Source: Primulina eburnea (lineage: Eukaryota; Streptophyta; Magnoliopsida; Lamiales; Gesneriaceae). Taken from it: a DNA stretch of 64,000 bases. This document shows, in pieces, positions 33,874 through 47,597 of this stretch (position 1 is its first letter; each line of letters starts with the position of its first letter). Below the pieces are notes generated by a model, which made no database searches, was not told the DNA's origin, and was given only the letters and a program-made list of their open reading frames with translations. The stretch is taken from NCBI RefSeq assembly GCF_022965805.1, contig NW_027331321.1, positions 62,001-126,000 of the forward strand, given 5' to 3'. The translations under genes and the position numbers were made by a program.

Positions 33874-35778
33874 TGTAAGGCCCGAGATTATATCATTTTA
33901 ATCCGAGATTATTTAATTTACGAATTTTGGAATGATGAATTAAATTCCACGATTTTTGTAACTAATTAGGATTGAAATGGAATTAAAAAGAGTTTTGAGG
34001 ACTGAATTGCAAATAGTGAAGATTTCAGGGGCTAAAGCGCAAATATGACTTGAGTGGACACTTGCCACACATGCATTTGAGATATATATGATTCATCTAT
34101 TCATTTCCCTCAAACAAGCCGAGCAACAATTCAGAAAACTTCTCAAGCTTCTTCGTACGGTTAATTGGTGGGTTTAATAATTCCGTTTATCCGATTTTGA
34201 ATCTGAACACGGTGTTGTGTTCCTTGCATCGACAGCTACAGCAGGACGTAAGTTTTACTGAGTTCTGGTATCATTTGAAAATATGATGTTGTAGGAATTT
34301 GATATAATTCATATATGATGTCTTGGACATGTTAGACATCGTAGAATCAAAGTCAGATCAGAAAACGGACTGATTCTGGAATTATTATGATTTTCTGATT
34401 TTATTGAGTTGAAACCGGACAGATTTGATTATGGGTTGATTACAAATTGTATCGGATATGAGTTATGATTTGTAATTAATATCTGGTGATATGGTATTGA
34501 CGGGAATACTGAGATTGTGCCGTTATGCCGTTGATTTGAATTAAATTCAGATTAATCAGATTCAGTGTTGAATTGAGAATGGAATATTGATATTATGATT
34601 CTCGATATATCGTTTCAGATTTATAGCGACAGTCTTGAGTTCAGAACTTCGATTACTTCAGATCGAGATTACGAACGAAAGGTATAAGTCAATGTGGTAT
34701 TGGGAGATGGACTTGAGTCGGTTTAGACTTGGGTTTCCCTAAATCACATACTTTATTTTACTGCATTGATATTTGCATTGAGTTGATTGATATACTTGTT
34801 CTCTTGATTTTAGACAGCAGGTATTAGACGAGTAGTCTTATGACAGAAGTGCCGTTAGTGGTGGGATCACCACGGGCACATTGCACGATGTCATAAGATT
34901 TTGTATTGGCGGTTGTGCCAAAGACTGCCACTGGATGTTTGGCTATCGATGTGGATAGGATGGTGGCTTTTTCTATTACTGTTAATCAGTATTGTATCAA
35001 TGTGGATAGATTAGTAGCTCTTCTATTACTGGTAATCGATGTCATATCGATGGGGATAGAATTAGAGTTGCTTCTATTACTGTTAATCGGTACTATATTG
35101 ATGTGAATAGAATAATAGCTTCCTCTATTACTGGTAATCGATACCATATCGATGTGAATAGAACTGGAGTCTTTTCTATTACTGTTGATCGATACCATAT
35201 CGGCGTGGATAGAACTGGAGTCTTTTCTATTACTGTTAGTCAATATATGCATGCCAACTTCTGGAACCGGGATCCCTAGACTAGGACTGAGTCTAGTCTG
35301 AATGATGTAGCTACGAGTATTGTCGACAGTTTGATATTGATTATGTTTCAGACTTTGTTACATATATCTGTTACCTGATTACATGCTTTATATTGTTTAT
35401 ATGATTGCATGTTTCGTTGATTTATACTGGGAGTATATTCTCACCGGTTTATCCGGCTGTTGTCTTGTCTGTATGTGTACTTGACAACAGGTGGGACAGG
35501 ATCAGGGTCCAGGAAATGAAGAGAGAGATCGTGATTAGAGTGGTGGCACCGGACTTGGACTAGAGATAGGGTTGAACACTCGATAGTAGTTGTCAAACCC
35601 TAGTTTGAATAAATGTTTGTAATACAGGATGTGTATTTTATATATACTGATATGTATATATGCCTTGATTTCACTACGTTCCGCACTTTAAAAAGAAAAA
35701 TTTTTAGACCCTGTTTTATAATTGATTAATTAGTCCCAATGATGATTACTGAACTTGATTAGCGTCCGGGTCCCCACA
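33874..35778 (+). repeat. F LTR 2, shared by both bodies (1905 bp)
   Basis: It follows a polypurine tract and is followed by a primer site, so it serves as the 3' LTR of body 1 and 5' LTR of body 2. No target duplication separates the bodies. Confidence 0.95.
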
Positions 35779-35783
35779 ACAGG

Positions 35784-35795
35784 TGGTATCAGAGC
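35784..35795 (+). other. Primer binding site of F body 2
   Basis: TGGTATCAGAGC, five bases after the shared LTR. The leader to 36019 has no gene. Confidence 0.92.
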
Positions 35796-36019
35796 GATAG
35801 ATCCCTTAGACTGAGTTAGAAGCTAGTGAGCGGGGTAGATTGATTTTCTTTCCTGCTTTTGATTGCTAGCATGATTCCTGTTTTAATATATGCTATCTGA
35901 ATTATCTGATATTGATATGGTATTGTATATTATTGGAATGGATCAGCTGTAAGATGATCCGAGGAGGATTGAAACTGGTAAGTGGTATTTGGAATTACTA
36001 ACCTCTTCGATTATCAGAT

Positions 36020-39000
36020 ATGCCTCCGAGGAGAGTACCTGAACAGGGTAGTACTTCAAATCCTCCTATGAATGTGACCCCTACTCCAATGGAGCAATTG
36101 TTGAAAAGATTTCAGTCATTCCATCCACCGACTTTGAAAGGGACGGAGAATTCCGTGGAATGTGAAAGTTGGTTGGACGATATTGAATCGTTGTTCGAAT
36201 CTTTGGAATATACTGAGGAAAAGAGGGTGAAACTGATCGGACACCAGATGCATGACGTTGCTAAACACTGGTGGAACATGACAAAACGGGCTTTGGAATT
36301 ACGAGGTACGGCTATTACCTGGAACGTGTTTAAGACTGAATTTTATCTACGGTTCTTTCCAGTTTCATATAGGAAGGACAAGGGAGCCGAGTTTGCAAAC
36401 TTGAAACAAGGCCAGTTAAACATTGAGGATTATGTGGCTAAGTTCTCTACTCTGCTCCGATTTGCCCCTCATGTGGCTGGGAGTGATGAGGCCGTTGCAG
36501 ACCAGTTCATAAATGGTCTAAATCCTGAAATCTTTACCCTGGTGAATACTGGAAGGCCAAACAATTTTACCGATGCCTTGAACCGAGCCAAGGGAGCCGA
36601 AGCCGGATTGATAAGACAGAAAGAGGTTTCGTTTGTGCCTTCAGCACCGAGTTCACAGATGCCTCCACCATTTCCTCGATTTGAGAGCGGCGGTTGAAGT
36701 GGGAAGAAAGACTTCCTGAAGGCTAAAGGGAAGAAATTCAAGAAAGCTGGGAGTAGCTCCTCTAGTTCGAGTGGCTCTAGACAGACTAGTCAGGGCCAGA
36801 GTTATATAGGACCATACTGTAGCACCTGTGGAGGGAGGCATTCCACAGAGCAGTGCAGAGGAGTGTTCGGCAACTGCCGCATTTGTAAACAGCATGGACA
36901 CTTTGCTCGAGTGTGTCCACAGAGAGGTGCCCAGGGATCACAGGCAGCTGAGTCGTCTGGATCAGCGGCTCAGACAGGAAGACGATCTTCTGCCGTTCAT
37001 TCCTTTCAGCCAGCACCGTCTACTCAGTCACAGCAGAGGCCGGGAGGGAGCCAGACAGCGAGCCAGCCTCCTCGACAGCAGGCCCGACTATTTGCGTTGA
37101 CTGAGGAGCAAGCACATGATGCACCTGATGATGTCGTGGCAGGTAACTGTTTTATTTCTGATTATCCTGCATATGTGCTGATTGACACTGGTGCATCGCA
37201 TACTGTTATTTCTGAGAGATTTGCATTGAGTCATGCGTTACCTATTGAGTCATTGTCTGCGGTAGTGTCTGTCTCTTCTCCGTTAGGGACAGGGTTGATG
37301 TCAGTGAAAACTGTTAAACCTTGTAGACTGCAGTACGATGGACATACGATTGAGCTAGACTGTATTGTGCTTGGTTTATCTGATTTTGATTGTATTATCG
37401 GTATCGATATGTTGACCAAGTACCGAGCTACGGTCGATTGTTTCCACAAGATAGTGAGATTCAGACCTGAAATGGCTGAGGAGTGGAAATTTTACGGTAA
37501 GAGTTCTCGTTCTAGAATTCCTTTGATGTCTGCAATGAATATGACTCGATTATTGCAGAAAGGAGCGGATGGATTCCTGGTATATTCAGTTGATTTACTG
37601 AAATCGAGCCCATCATTGGCGGACTTGCCGGTGGTGTGTAAATTTGCTGATGTCTTCCCGGATGAGATTCCTGGACTCCCTCCGGTTCGAGAGATAGACT
37701 TCAGCATTGAGTTAATGCCAGGAACAATACCGATCTCGAGAGCTCCTTACAGGATGGCACCGATCGAATTGAAAGAATTGAAGGAACAGTTGGAGGATTT
37801 ACTAGCCAAGGGGTATATCAGACCGAGTGTTTCTCCTTGGGGTGCTCCAGTACTGTTCGTGAGAAAGAAGGATGGGTCGATGAGACTTTGTATAGATTAC
37901 CGGCAACTGAACAAGGCAACGGTAAAGAATAAATATCCCTTGCCTCGTATTGATGATTTATTTGATCAATTGCAGGGTTCTTCGGTGTATTCCAAGATCG
38001 ATTTGAGATCTGGATACCATCAATTGAGAGTCAGGGATTCTGATATCTCTAAGACAGCATTCAGAACCAGGTATGGACACTATGAATTTATTGTCATGCC
38101 ATTTGGGTTGACGAATGCACCAGCGGTATTTATGGGATTGATGAACCGCGTTTTTCAGAAATATTTGGATGATTTTGTTATCATATTCATTGACGATATA
38201 TTGATTTATTCAAAGAATATGATTGAACATGCTAATCATCTGAGGACTGTGTTGAGAATTCTGAGAGCTGAGAAGTTGTATGCGAAACTGTCAAAATGCG
38301 AATTTTGGTTGAAACAGGTAGTGTTTTTGGGTCACATTATATCAGGAGATGGTATATCTGTTGATCCTAGTAAGGTTGAAGCCGTGTTAGTTGGCCGAGA
38401 CCTACGTCTGTACCAGAAATTCGCAGTTTTATGGGTTTGGCAGGGTATTACTGACGCTTTATTCAAGATTTTTCGAGTATTGCCAAACCAATTACTCAGC
38501 TAACTCAGAAGAATGCTCCGTTTGTCTGGTCTGAAGACTGTGAGATCAGTTTTCTTGAACTGAAGAAAAGATTGACCAGTGCGCCTGTGTTGACGATTCC
38601 TTCAGGCACGGGTGGATTTGTCGTTTATTGTGATGCATCTCACCGCGGATTGGGTTGTGTTTTGATGCAGCGGGGGCATGTGATTGCTTATGCCTCGAGA
38701 CAGCTGAAATCCCACGAATCTCGTTACCCAATTCATGATCTTGAATCGGCAGCCATAGTCTTTGCACTGAAGATATGGCGACATTATCTGTACGGCGAGA
38801 AATTCGAGATTTATTCTGATCACAAAAGCTTGAAATATCTGTTTTCACAATCTGAATTGAATATGAGACAGCGAAGATGGCTGGATTTATTGAAAGACTT
38901 CGATTGTGAAATCAAGTATTATCCAGGAAAGTCCAATGCAGCAGCGGATGCACTGAGTCAAAAGGTATGTGCACTATCCTTATCGACGATTGGTGTATCG

Positions 39001-40308
39001 AATTTTCTTGAAGATTTCTTCTTGTCTGGATTAGTATTTGAGACAGATCGTCAACCTCTGAGATTATGTGCTATTCGAGCTGAACCAGAGCTGCTTTTGA
39101 AAATTAAAGAAGCTCAGAAAGGTGATCAGAATATACAGAAGTCGATTGCTATGGTTAGAGCTGGACATCGATCGGAATATCAGGTGAGAAATGGCATTTT
39201 GTATGTGAATAATCGTCTTGTTGTGCCGAATGTTTCGGATTTGAGACAGCGAATACTGACAGAAGCGCACAACAGTCGTTTTAGCATTCATCCTGGTGGC
39301 AAAAAAATGTACAATGACTTAAAGACGCATTATTGGCGGAAACAAATGAAATCTGATGTGACTAAATTTGTAGCCAAGTGTCTAAATAGCCAACAGGTGA
39401 AAGCTGAAAGAAAGAAACCAGGAGGACTATTACAGAGTTTGTCGATTCCTGAATGGAAATGGGATCACATTTCCATGGATTTTGTGACACAGTTACCGAG
39501 ATCCTTCCGAGGTTGTGATGTGATTTGGGTCGTGATTGATCGATTGACCAAATCTGCATGTTTTATTCCATACAAGATGACATATAGATATGATCAGATG
39601 GCCGATATCTATGTCAAGGAAGTAGTAAGACTGCACGGAGTGCCAAAGTCGATTGTTTCAGACCGTGATCCTCGGTTTACTTCGCACTTCTGGCAGAGTT
39701 TGCAGCAAGCTCTAGGTACAAAGCTACATCTAAGTACCGCATATCATCCACAGACTGACGGACAGTCAGAACGAACGATTCAGACATTGGAAGATATGTT
39801 GAGAGCTGTAGTGCTTGATTTTGGCACTAATTGGCAAGAAGCATTGCCACTTTGTGAATTTTCGTCCAACAATAGCTATCAAACGAGTATTGAGATGGCA
39901 CCATTCGAAGCGTTGTACGGAAAGAAATGCAGATCCCCTCTGTATTGGGATGATATCTCTGAAGTTCCTGAGACTGGACCAGATATGATCAGAGATATGA
40001 CTGAAAAAGTAAAATTGATTCAGAAGAAAATGAAGGCAGCCCAGGACAGACAAGCCAAATATGCCAACCTTCGACGTAGACCGTTGGTATTTGAGGCAGG
40101 AGACCGAGTATTCCTGAAAATTTCGCCTTTCAGAGGTGTTGTCAGATTTGGAAAGAAAGGAAAATTGTCTCCACGATATGTAGGTCCTTATGAGATTCTA
40201 GAAAAGATAGGAGATCGTGCCTATCGACTCGCCTTGCCGCCTTCATTATCGGAAATACATGATGTCTTTCATGTATCAATGCTGCGGAAATATCTCCCTG
40301 ATGATTCA
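36020..40308 (+). pseudogene. Gag-pol of F body 2, inactivated
   Basis: This is a copy of body 1 shifted by 8,895 bp, with the same stop after Gag (36695-36697), the same 1-base loss near 38386, the same TGA at 38452-38454, and the same CLNSQQ zinc defect. One coding difference seen is a Met to Val change in Gag (about 36228). Silent changes occur near 38706 and 38796. Shared lesions show it was copied by recombination as DNA, not by retrotransposition of an active element. Confidence 0.92.
40304..40308 (+). repeat. Left target site duplication of solo LTR G2 (ATTCA)
   Basis: Matches 42456-42460. Confidence 0.93.
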
Positions 40309-42455
40309 TGTAAGGCCCGAGATGTTATCAATTTTATGAGATCCCGAAAAGAAAATAAATTCGATGGCACTTTTGTAATTAAGTGGAAAAATACTTGATT
40401 TAAATTTGATGGCAATTTTGTAATTAAGTAGAAAAATACTTGATTTAAATTTGATGGCAATTTCGTAATTATTGGGGGGCTGATTTGCAAATAGTGAAAA
40501 GTTGAGGGACTAAAGTGCAAATATGGAAAGTTGAGTGGGACACTTGGCATATCATGCTTGCTTGAGATATATATTCTTATCTCCCTTAGCATCTACATGA
40601 AGAAAGAAACGAGACTTTCCAAGAAAATTCCTCAAGCTTCATTTTGCTTTAGAAAATTGGTTGTGCAAGATCCGGCCATCCGATTTTTAATCCGAGCACA
40701 GTTTTGAGATCTCCTCGTCAAGAGCTACACAAGGACGTAAGTTTTGTTACGTTTTGAGATGTTTTGAAAATATGATATTGTCAGAGTTGAATATGATTCA
40801 GATATGGTGTTTCTGCTGCAGTAGATAGTGTATAATCGAAGTCAGATTGAAGAATAGACTGTTTATACAATTGTTCTGATTTTCAGAAGATATTGATTGA
40901 GATGGAACACTAGAATTGTATTGTTCTTGATTCAAGAATAGAGAAATAATTATTCTCATGTATTCTGAATAGACTAGTCAGTAGATATGTGAAATCAGAT
41001 CGAAGAAATTATACCGTATGTCTGTATTATGGATTTCAGTGTTTCTTGAGTTGAAATTGATAGATATTGATGTGCTGAAATTAGAAGAATGATAATATGG
41101 TATTGATTATGAGTTCTGATATGATATCTGTGATATTGAGATTGACAGAGTTATAAGACTGTATTGCTATTTCCGTCGAAACGTCAGCTGATTCAGATTG
41201 ATCAGATTCAGTTATGATTTCGATTATATCGTGATATCATTGATATGAATTAGATTATATATTGTTCAGATATTGATCAGATTATATACTGAGTTGAGTA
41301 TTGATCAGAACAGCTTGTGAATGGTGTTATACATTGATTCAGTGTATTTGATATTGTCATTTCAGATTTGATATGGACAGATTCGAGACTTCGTCTTCGT
41401 CAGACCAGGAAGACAAAGGTATAATTCACGTGATATTCGGGAAGCCACAACTCAAATGAGATCTCATTTTGAGTTTCCCAATAAAATCACATACTAGACT
41501 GTTATTTATATTTTGAGATGTTTACGCTTTGATTATAGAATTGTATTCAAGCATGTAAGATAATTGTGATATTCAGTTATGAATATGATTATGCTTTGTT
41601 TACAGATAGTTATTCATTGCATCTAAGATAGGAGAGTCTTGACAGCCATTGTCAGACTTCTAGACGTTCGGTGTATCTCAACTTAGGAGTAGCCATTACT
41701 CCTATTGTCAGCCGTCGATACAGCTCGGACCGAAGTCTAGGAATAAGACGTACAGTCGCCCCGAGTGGTTGGGTAGGTGACAGCCAGTGACGTCTTATTC
41801 ACACCGGGATCCCTAGAGTTATAGTTGAGTCGAGTCTAGACATGATTTGACTAGAACTGCATGTGTTTATAGATGTGGGTTCATAGACTATGAAACTCAT
41901 TATTATTGCTTTCAGTCATGATAGCATGTGTTTATGATTTAGATTGTATATGCATGCTTATCTGATTTGAGTTGCATGTTCAGCTAGATTAGATTTCATA
42001 GATGATGAACTCTATTACTATTGTTATTGCTTTTATGCATGACATCATGTTTCATGAATTATTATGTGTATATGCATGTTTATCATGTTTTATACTGGGA
42101 TTTATTCTCACCGGAGTTATCCGGCTGTTGTCTTGTTTTGTATGTGTGCATGACAACAGGTGGGAGAGGATCAGGGTCGAGAAGACGACGAGAGAAGACG
42201 AGTTTAGCGTGGTGATTCCGGACTTGGATAGATTTGATTTTAATACTTGAAATTAGTATTTGAACCTTAGATTTAGGTTGTACAGTGTTGTACCTTTATA
42301 CTGAAATGTAGTTTTATACAGATATGTATATTATTAGATGCCATTACCTTCCGCATTTATATTTTAAAAAGAAAAATTTTTAGACCCTGTTTATCAGAAC
42401 TGATAATTAAATCCCAACGATGATTAAGAAGATGATTAGCGTCCGGGTCCCCACA
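40309..42455 (+). mobile_element. Solo LTR G, copy 2 (2147 bp)
   Basis: Same length, site and target duplication as copy 1. A handful of base differences were noticed (for example TTAGCATC for TTGGCATC, and CTTATTC for CTAATTC in a predicted stem near 41792). Confidence 0.92.
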
Positions 42456-42460
42456 ATTCA

Positions 42461-42667
42461 CATGTTATTCAACCAGACGAGACTGAGCTGGATGAGACAT
42501 TGAGTTATGTCGAGAAACCGATCCGGATTATCGATCGTAAAGAAAAACAGCTCAGAACAAAGATGATTCCTCTTGTGAAAGTTCAATGGACTCGTCATGG
42601 TGTAGAAGAAGCCACTTGGGAGACTGAATCAGATATGAGACAGGAATTCCCAGAATTATTCTACTGA
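42461..42667 (+). pseudogene. Chromodomain tail of F body 2 pol
   Basis: Same as 33566-33772, with stop TGA at 42665-42667. Confidence 0.88.
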
Positions 42668-42755
42668 TTAGGGTATACTATTTCAGTTTCTGTTATTTCT
42701 GAGTTGATTGCCTGGGATATGATTGCTTGAGATTTCGAGGACGAAATCATGTCTC

Positions 42756-42767
42756 AGAGGGGGAGAA
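42756..42767 (+). other. Polypurine tract of F body 2
   Basis: AGAGGGGGAGAA before LTR 3. Confidence 0.88.
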
Positions 42768-42768
42768 T

Positions 42769-44675
42769 TGTAAGGCCCGAGATTATATCATTTTAATCCG
42801 AGATTATTTAATTTACGAATTTTGGAATGATGAATTAAATTCCACGATTTTTGTAACTAATTAGGATTGAAATGGAATTAAAAAGAGTTTTGAGGACTGA
42901 ATTGCAAATAGTGAAGATTTCAGGGGCTAAAGCGCAAATATGACTTGAGTGGACACTTGCCACACATGCATTTGAGATATATATGATTCATCTATTCATT
43001 TCCCTCAAACAAGCCGAGCAACAATTCAGAAAACTTCTCAAGCTTCTTCGTACGGTTAATTGGTGGGTTTAATAATTCCGTTTATCCGATTTTGAATCTG
43101 AACACGGTGTTGTGTTCCTTGCATCGACAGCTACAGCAGGACGTAAGTTTTACTGAGTTCTGGTATCATTTGAAAATATGATGTTGTAGGAATTTGATAT
43201 AATTCATATATGATGTCTTGGACATGTTAGACATCGTAGAATCAAAGTCAGATCAGAAAACGGACTGATTCTGGAATTATTATGATTTTCTGATTTTATT
43301 GAGTTGAAACCGGACAGATTTGATTATGGGTTGATTACAAATTGTATCGGATATGAGTTATGATTTGTAATTAATATCTGGTGATATGGTATTGACGGGA
43401 ATACTGAGATTGTGCCGTTATGCCGTTGATTTGAATTAAATTCAGATTAATCAGATTCAGTGTTGAATTGAGAATGGAATATTGATATTATGATTCTCGA
43501 TATATCGTTTCAGATTTACAGCGACAGTCTTGAGTTCAGAACTTCGATTACTTCAGACCGAGATTACGAACGAAAGGTATAAGTCAATGTGGTATTGGGA
43601 GATGGACTTGAGTCGGTTTAGACTTGGGTTTCCCTAAATCACATACTTTATTTTACTGCATTGATATTTGCATTGAGTTGATTGATATACTTGTTCTCTT
43701 GATTTTAGACAGCAGGTATTAGACGAGTAGTCTTATGACAGAAGTGCCGTTAGTGGTGGGATCACCACGGGCACATTGCACGATGTCATAAGATTTTGTA
43801 TTGGCGGTTGTGCCAAAGACTGCCACTGGATGTTTGGCTATCGATGTGGATAGGATGGTGGCTTTTTCTATTACTGTTAATCAGTATTGTATCAATGTGG
43901 ATAGATTAGTAGCTCTTCTATTACTGGTAATCGATGTCATATCGATGGGGATAGAATTAGAGTTGCTTCTATTACTGTTAATCGGTACTATATTGATGTG
44001 AATAGAATAATAGCTTCCTCTATTACTGATAATCGATACCGTATCGATGTGAATAGAACTGGAGTCTTTTCTATTACTGTTGATCGATACCATATCGGCG
44101 TGGATAGAACTGGAGTCTTTTCTATTACTGTTAGTCGATATATGCATGCCAACTTCTGGAACCGGGATCCCTAGACTAGGACTGAGTCTAGTCTGAATGA
44201 TGTAGCTACGAGTATTGTCGACAGTTTGATATTGATTATGTTTCAGACTTTGTTACATATATCTGTTACCTGATTACATGCTTTATATTGTTTATATGAT
44301 TGCATGTTTCGTTGATTTATACTGGGAGTATATTCTCACCGGTTTATCCGGCTGTTGTCTTGTCTGTATGTATACTTGACAACAGGTGGGACAGGATCAG
44401 GGTCCAGGAAATGAAGAGAGAGATCGTGATTAGAGTGGTGGCACCGGACTTGGACTAGAGATAGGGTTGAACACTCGATAGTAGTTGTCAAACCCTAGTT
44501 TGAATAAATGTTTGTAATACAGGATGTGTATTTTATATATACTGATATGTATATATATGCCTTGATTTCACTACATTCCGCACTTTAAAAAGAAAAATTT
44601 TTAGACCCTGTTTTATAATTGATTAATTAGTCCCAATGATGATTACTGAACTTGATTAGCGTCCGGGTCCCCACA
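42769..44675 (+). repeat. F LTR 3 (1907 bp)
   Basis: 3' LTR of the array. It carries the same internal repeats as LTRs 1 and 2 with a few private changes and is followed by ATAGT. Confidence 0.95.
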
Positions 44676-44680
44676 ATAGT
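44676..44680 (+). repeat. Right target site duplication of array F (ATAGT)
   Basis: Equals 24972-24976. Confidence 0.95.
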
Positions 44681-45311
44681 TGAGTCAAGTCTAGACATGG
44701 TTTGATTAGAACAGCATGCGTAGATGAATTGGTTTCATAGACTATGGAACCTATTGTTATTACTTTCAGTCATGACAGCATGTTTCATGATTTAGACTAT
44801 TTACATGCATGTTCATCTGATTTGAATGGCATGTTTAGTTAGATTAGAGTTCATAGATGATGAAATCTATTACTATTGTCTTTGCTTTTATTCATGACAG
44901 CATGTTCCATGAATTATTATGTGTATATGCATGTTTACCATGTTTTATACTGGGATTTATTCTCACCGGAGTTATCCGGCTGTTGTCTTGTTTTGTATGT
45001 GTGCATGACAACAGGTGGGGCTGGATCAGGGTCGAGATGACGATGAGAGAAGACGAGTTAGCGTGGTGATTCCGGACTTGTAGCAGACTTGGTTTATTAC
45101 TTGAATTTAGTAATTGAACCTTAGACTTAGGTTGTACAGTATTGTACTTTTCTGCTGAACTGTAGTTTTTATACAGAGATGTATATTGTTTAGATTCCAT
45201 TACCTTCCGCAGTTACATTTTAAAAAGAAAAATTTTTAGACCCTGTTTATCAGAACTGATAATTAAATCCCAATAATGAGTAAGAAGATGATTAGCGTCC
45301 GGGTCCCCACA
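44681..45311 (+). repeat. 5' LTR of element E, second part
   Basis: Continues the E LTR after the F insertion. It is nearly identical to 54576-55205 in the 3' LTR, includes the CTGTTGTC hairpin (about 44980-45015), and ends GGGTCCCCACA. Confidence 0.92.
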
Positions 45312-45316
45312 ACAGG

Positions 45317-45328
45317 TGGTATCAGAGC
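45317..45328 (+). other. Primer binding site of element E
   Basis: TGGTATCAGAGC. The leader that follows (to 45675) contains a short repeated phrase GATAGATC(C/T)TTTAGA(T/C)TGAGA, three times between about 45329 and 45415. Confidence 0.9.
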
Positions 45329-46156
45329 GATAGATCCTTTAGATTGAGATAGTAAGAATTGATAGATCTTTTAGATTGAGAGAGTCAGAACTGATAGATC
45401 TTTTAGACTGAGATAGCAGAGAATGAGCGGGGTAGATTGATTTGTCTTTCCTTGCATGTGATTGCTAGCATGAGATTTATTTCAATGTTGACTTACATTG
45501 TGTGTGCTAGCATGATTTACTGCTTCCCCTATTACATGTTGTTTGTTATCTGAGTTGATTGCAGCACGTAATTGTTAAGCCTGAATCAGAACCGAGTCTG
45601 GATCCGAGGTATATGATCAGAGGAGGGCTGAGACAGATTGTATAGCTTGTGTACTAATCTGTGTGATATTCAGATATACCGCCTCGAAGAATTTCAGAAA
45701 AGGGCAGTACTTCGTCTGAACAGAGAGATGTATCAGAAACTCAGTTAGAAGAAAAGATGAAAGAATTTGAGTTATTACAGCCGCCGGTTCTGAATGGTAC
45801 CGAGACATCTGAAGATTGTCAGAACTGGTTGGATGATATAGAAATCTTGTTCGATTTACTTGACTGTACAGATGAACAGAGGGTTAAAATGGTGCCTTAT
45901 CAGTTACGAGAAGCCGCCAGGAGTTGGTGGATTACCAGTAGAAGAATGTGGGCACAGAGAGGTACAGTGATGTCGTGGGAAATATTCAGAACTGAATTCT
46001 ATCGAAGATTTTTCTCAGCCTCATACCGAGAGGACAAGAAAGCAGAGTTTGAGAATTTGAGCCAAGGGCAGCTGAATATTGACCAATATATTGATGAATT
46101 CTCTACTCTACTGCATTCTGCTCCTCATTTAGCTGGAAATGATGAAGCTGTAGTGA

Positions 46157-46161
46157 ATCAG
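46157..46161 (+). repeat. Left target site duplication of solo LTR H (ATCAG)
   Basis: Matches 48303-48307. Confidence 0.93.
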
Positions 46162-46292
46162 TGTAATGCCCAAGAATTAATCACTGCAATTAACGATGAT
46201 TGATTTATCATTTCATGTGATTATGACGGGATTAATCGGGACACCGAGAAATGTATTCAGAAATAAAATTATGAAAGATAGGAACATGCCAG

Positions 46293-46530
46293 ACCGCACC
46301 CGCGGTAAGGGGAGGACCGCACCCGCGGTGGTGCTACGGGAATTTGAAAGAATCGATACCGAAGGGTGACCGCACCCGCGGTGTTAACATTACCGCACCC
46401 GCGGTGCAGTACCGCACCCGCGGTCTCGACAGGTACCGCACCTGCGGTCTAAGCTTTCGGGAAAAAGAAAGGATAGACATTGCGTTAGCGCACCCGCGCT
46501 CCTTACACTACCGCACCCACGGTGCAACGT
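46293..46530 (+). repeat. ACCGC-ACCC-GCGGT motif cluster in LTR H
   Basis: About eight copies of ACCGCACCCGCGGT, some with single changes (ACCGCACCTGCGGT, ACCGCACCCACGGT), upstream of the TATA box. Confidence 0.85.
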
Positions 46531-47401
46531 GTGTTGCGGAAATTGTGACACCTCATGACATGCATGCGTTGATATATATAGTGCTGTAATTCCTTCGAAA
46601 TTCATTCAGAATTGAGGAAAAGGGTCGAAGCTTTGGCACGAGAAATCCTTACGCCTTTTGTGAAAAATCCGTCCGTCTGAATTTGAATCCGACTTCGGTA
46701 TCGAGTTCCTAGCGACGTAGGCTACAACTGGACGTAAGATTTACTACGTTTTGACATGTCTTGAAATTATGATGTTGTTAGAATTGAATACACGTCATAT
46801 ATGTTGCTCTTGACATGTTAGACAGCATAGAATCGAAGTCAGATTAAGGAACAGACTGAATATGAACTTGTTATGATTTCAGAATAAGATTGAATAAGAA
46901 TTGATATCCAGATTGAGTGGTTATCGATTATGAGTTATTAGAATTAATATCTGATTGAGATGGTATTGTTGGGTATATTGATATTATACGGTTATGCCAT
47001 CGATATTGAATTAGGTTAAGTATTGAGCAGAACAGATTTGATTCGAGTGGTGTATTGATATTATACTCCTCGATATTGTTGTTGTCAGACTGAGTATTGA
47101 CAGGCTTGGGGTTCGAGACTTCGACAGAGCCAGAGTATCAGAAAGAAAGGTATAAATTAATGTTGAGTTGGGATTGCACAACTCGAGTGAGGTTTGACTC
47201 GAGTTTCCCTAAATCACATACTTTTACTTATTGCATTGATATTTGCAATTGATCAGACTTATGATTGTAGTCTATTGATTTATAGCTACTGTGTGATAAG
47301 ATTGATATTGTAGCCTATTGATTTATAGCTACTGCATGTAATGACTGCTGATTCGCTAGTCATTGACGGATTTGCTTAGATACTGACTGTATGTATTGAT
47401 T

Positions 47402-47597
47402 ACTGAGTCGTTGAGTCATAGGCTGATTCGCCTAGTCACCGGCTGATTCGTCTGGTGATTGACTGATTCGTCTAAATATAAGCTGATTCGCTTAATTACA
47501 TGATGAGTTGTCTGATTATGGGCTGATTCGCCTAATTACCGGCTGATTCGTCGGGTTATTGACTGAGTCGTCAATTCTGCGGCTTATTCGCCCAGAC
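47402..47597 (+). repeat. 20-bp minisatellite in LTR H (about 10 units)
   Basis: Units of 20 bases with core G(C/A)CTGATTCG(C/T)C recur with an exact 20-base period, for example from 47422, 47442 and 47462. Confidence 0.85.

Larger units (their letters stand above)
24977..44675 (+). mobile_element. Array F: tandem gypsy element, LTR-body-LTR-body-LTR
   Basis: Three LTRs (24977-26883, 33874-35778, 42769-44675) separate two bodies. Period is exactly 8,895 bp from start to start. A single target duplication (ATAGT) flanks the whole array, so there was one insertion followed by tandem gain of one LTR plus body, most simply by unequal recombination between LTRs. Both bodies share the same stop codons, frameshift, and solo LTR G at the same site, so duplication came after these events. 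I noticed only about ten differences between the two repeats by eye. Collapse or duplication in genome assembly should be considered. Confidence 0.93.

Noticed and set aside
35779..44675. F body 2 as an independent insertion
   Set aside because: There is no second target duplication, the middle LTR is shared, and all lesions and solo LTR G are the same in both bodies.
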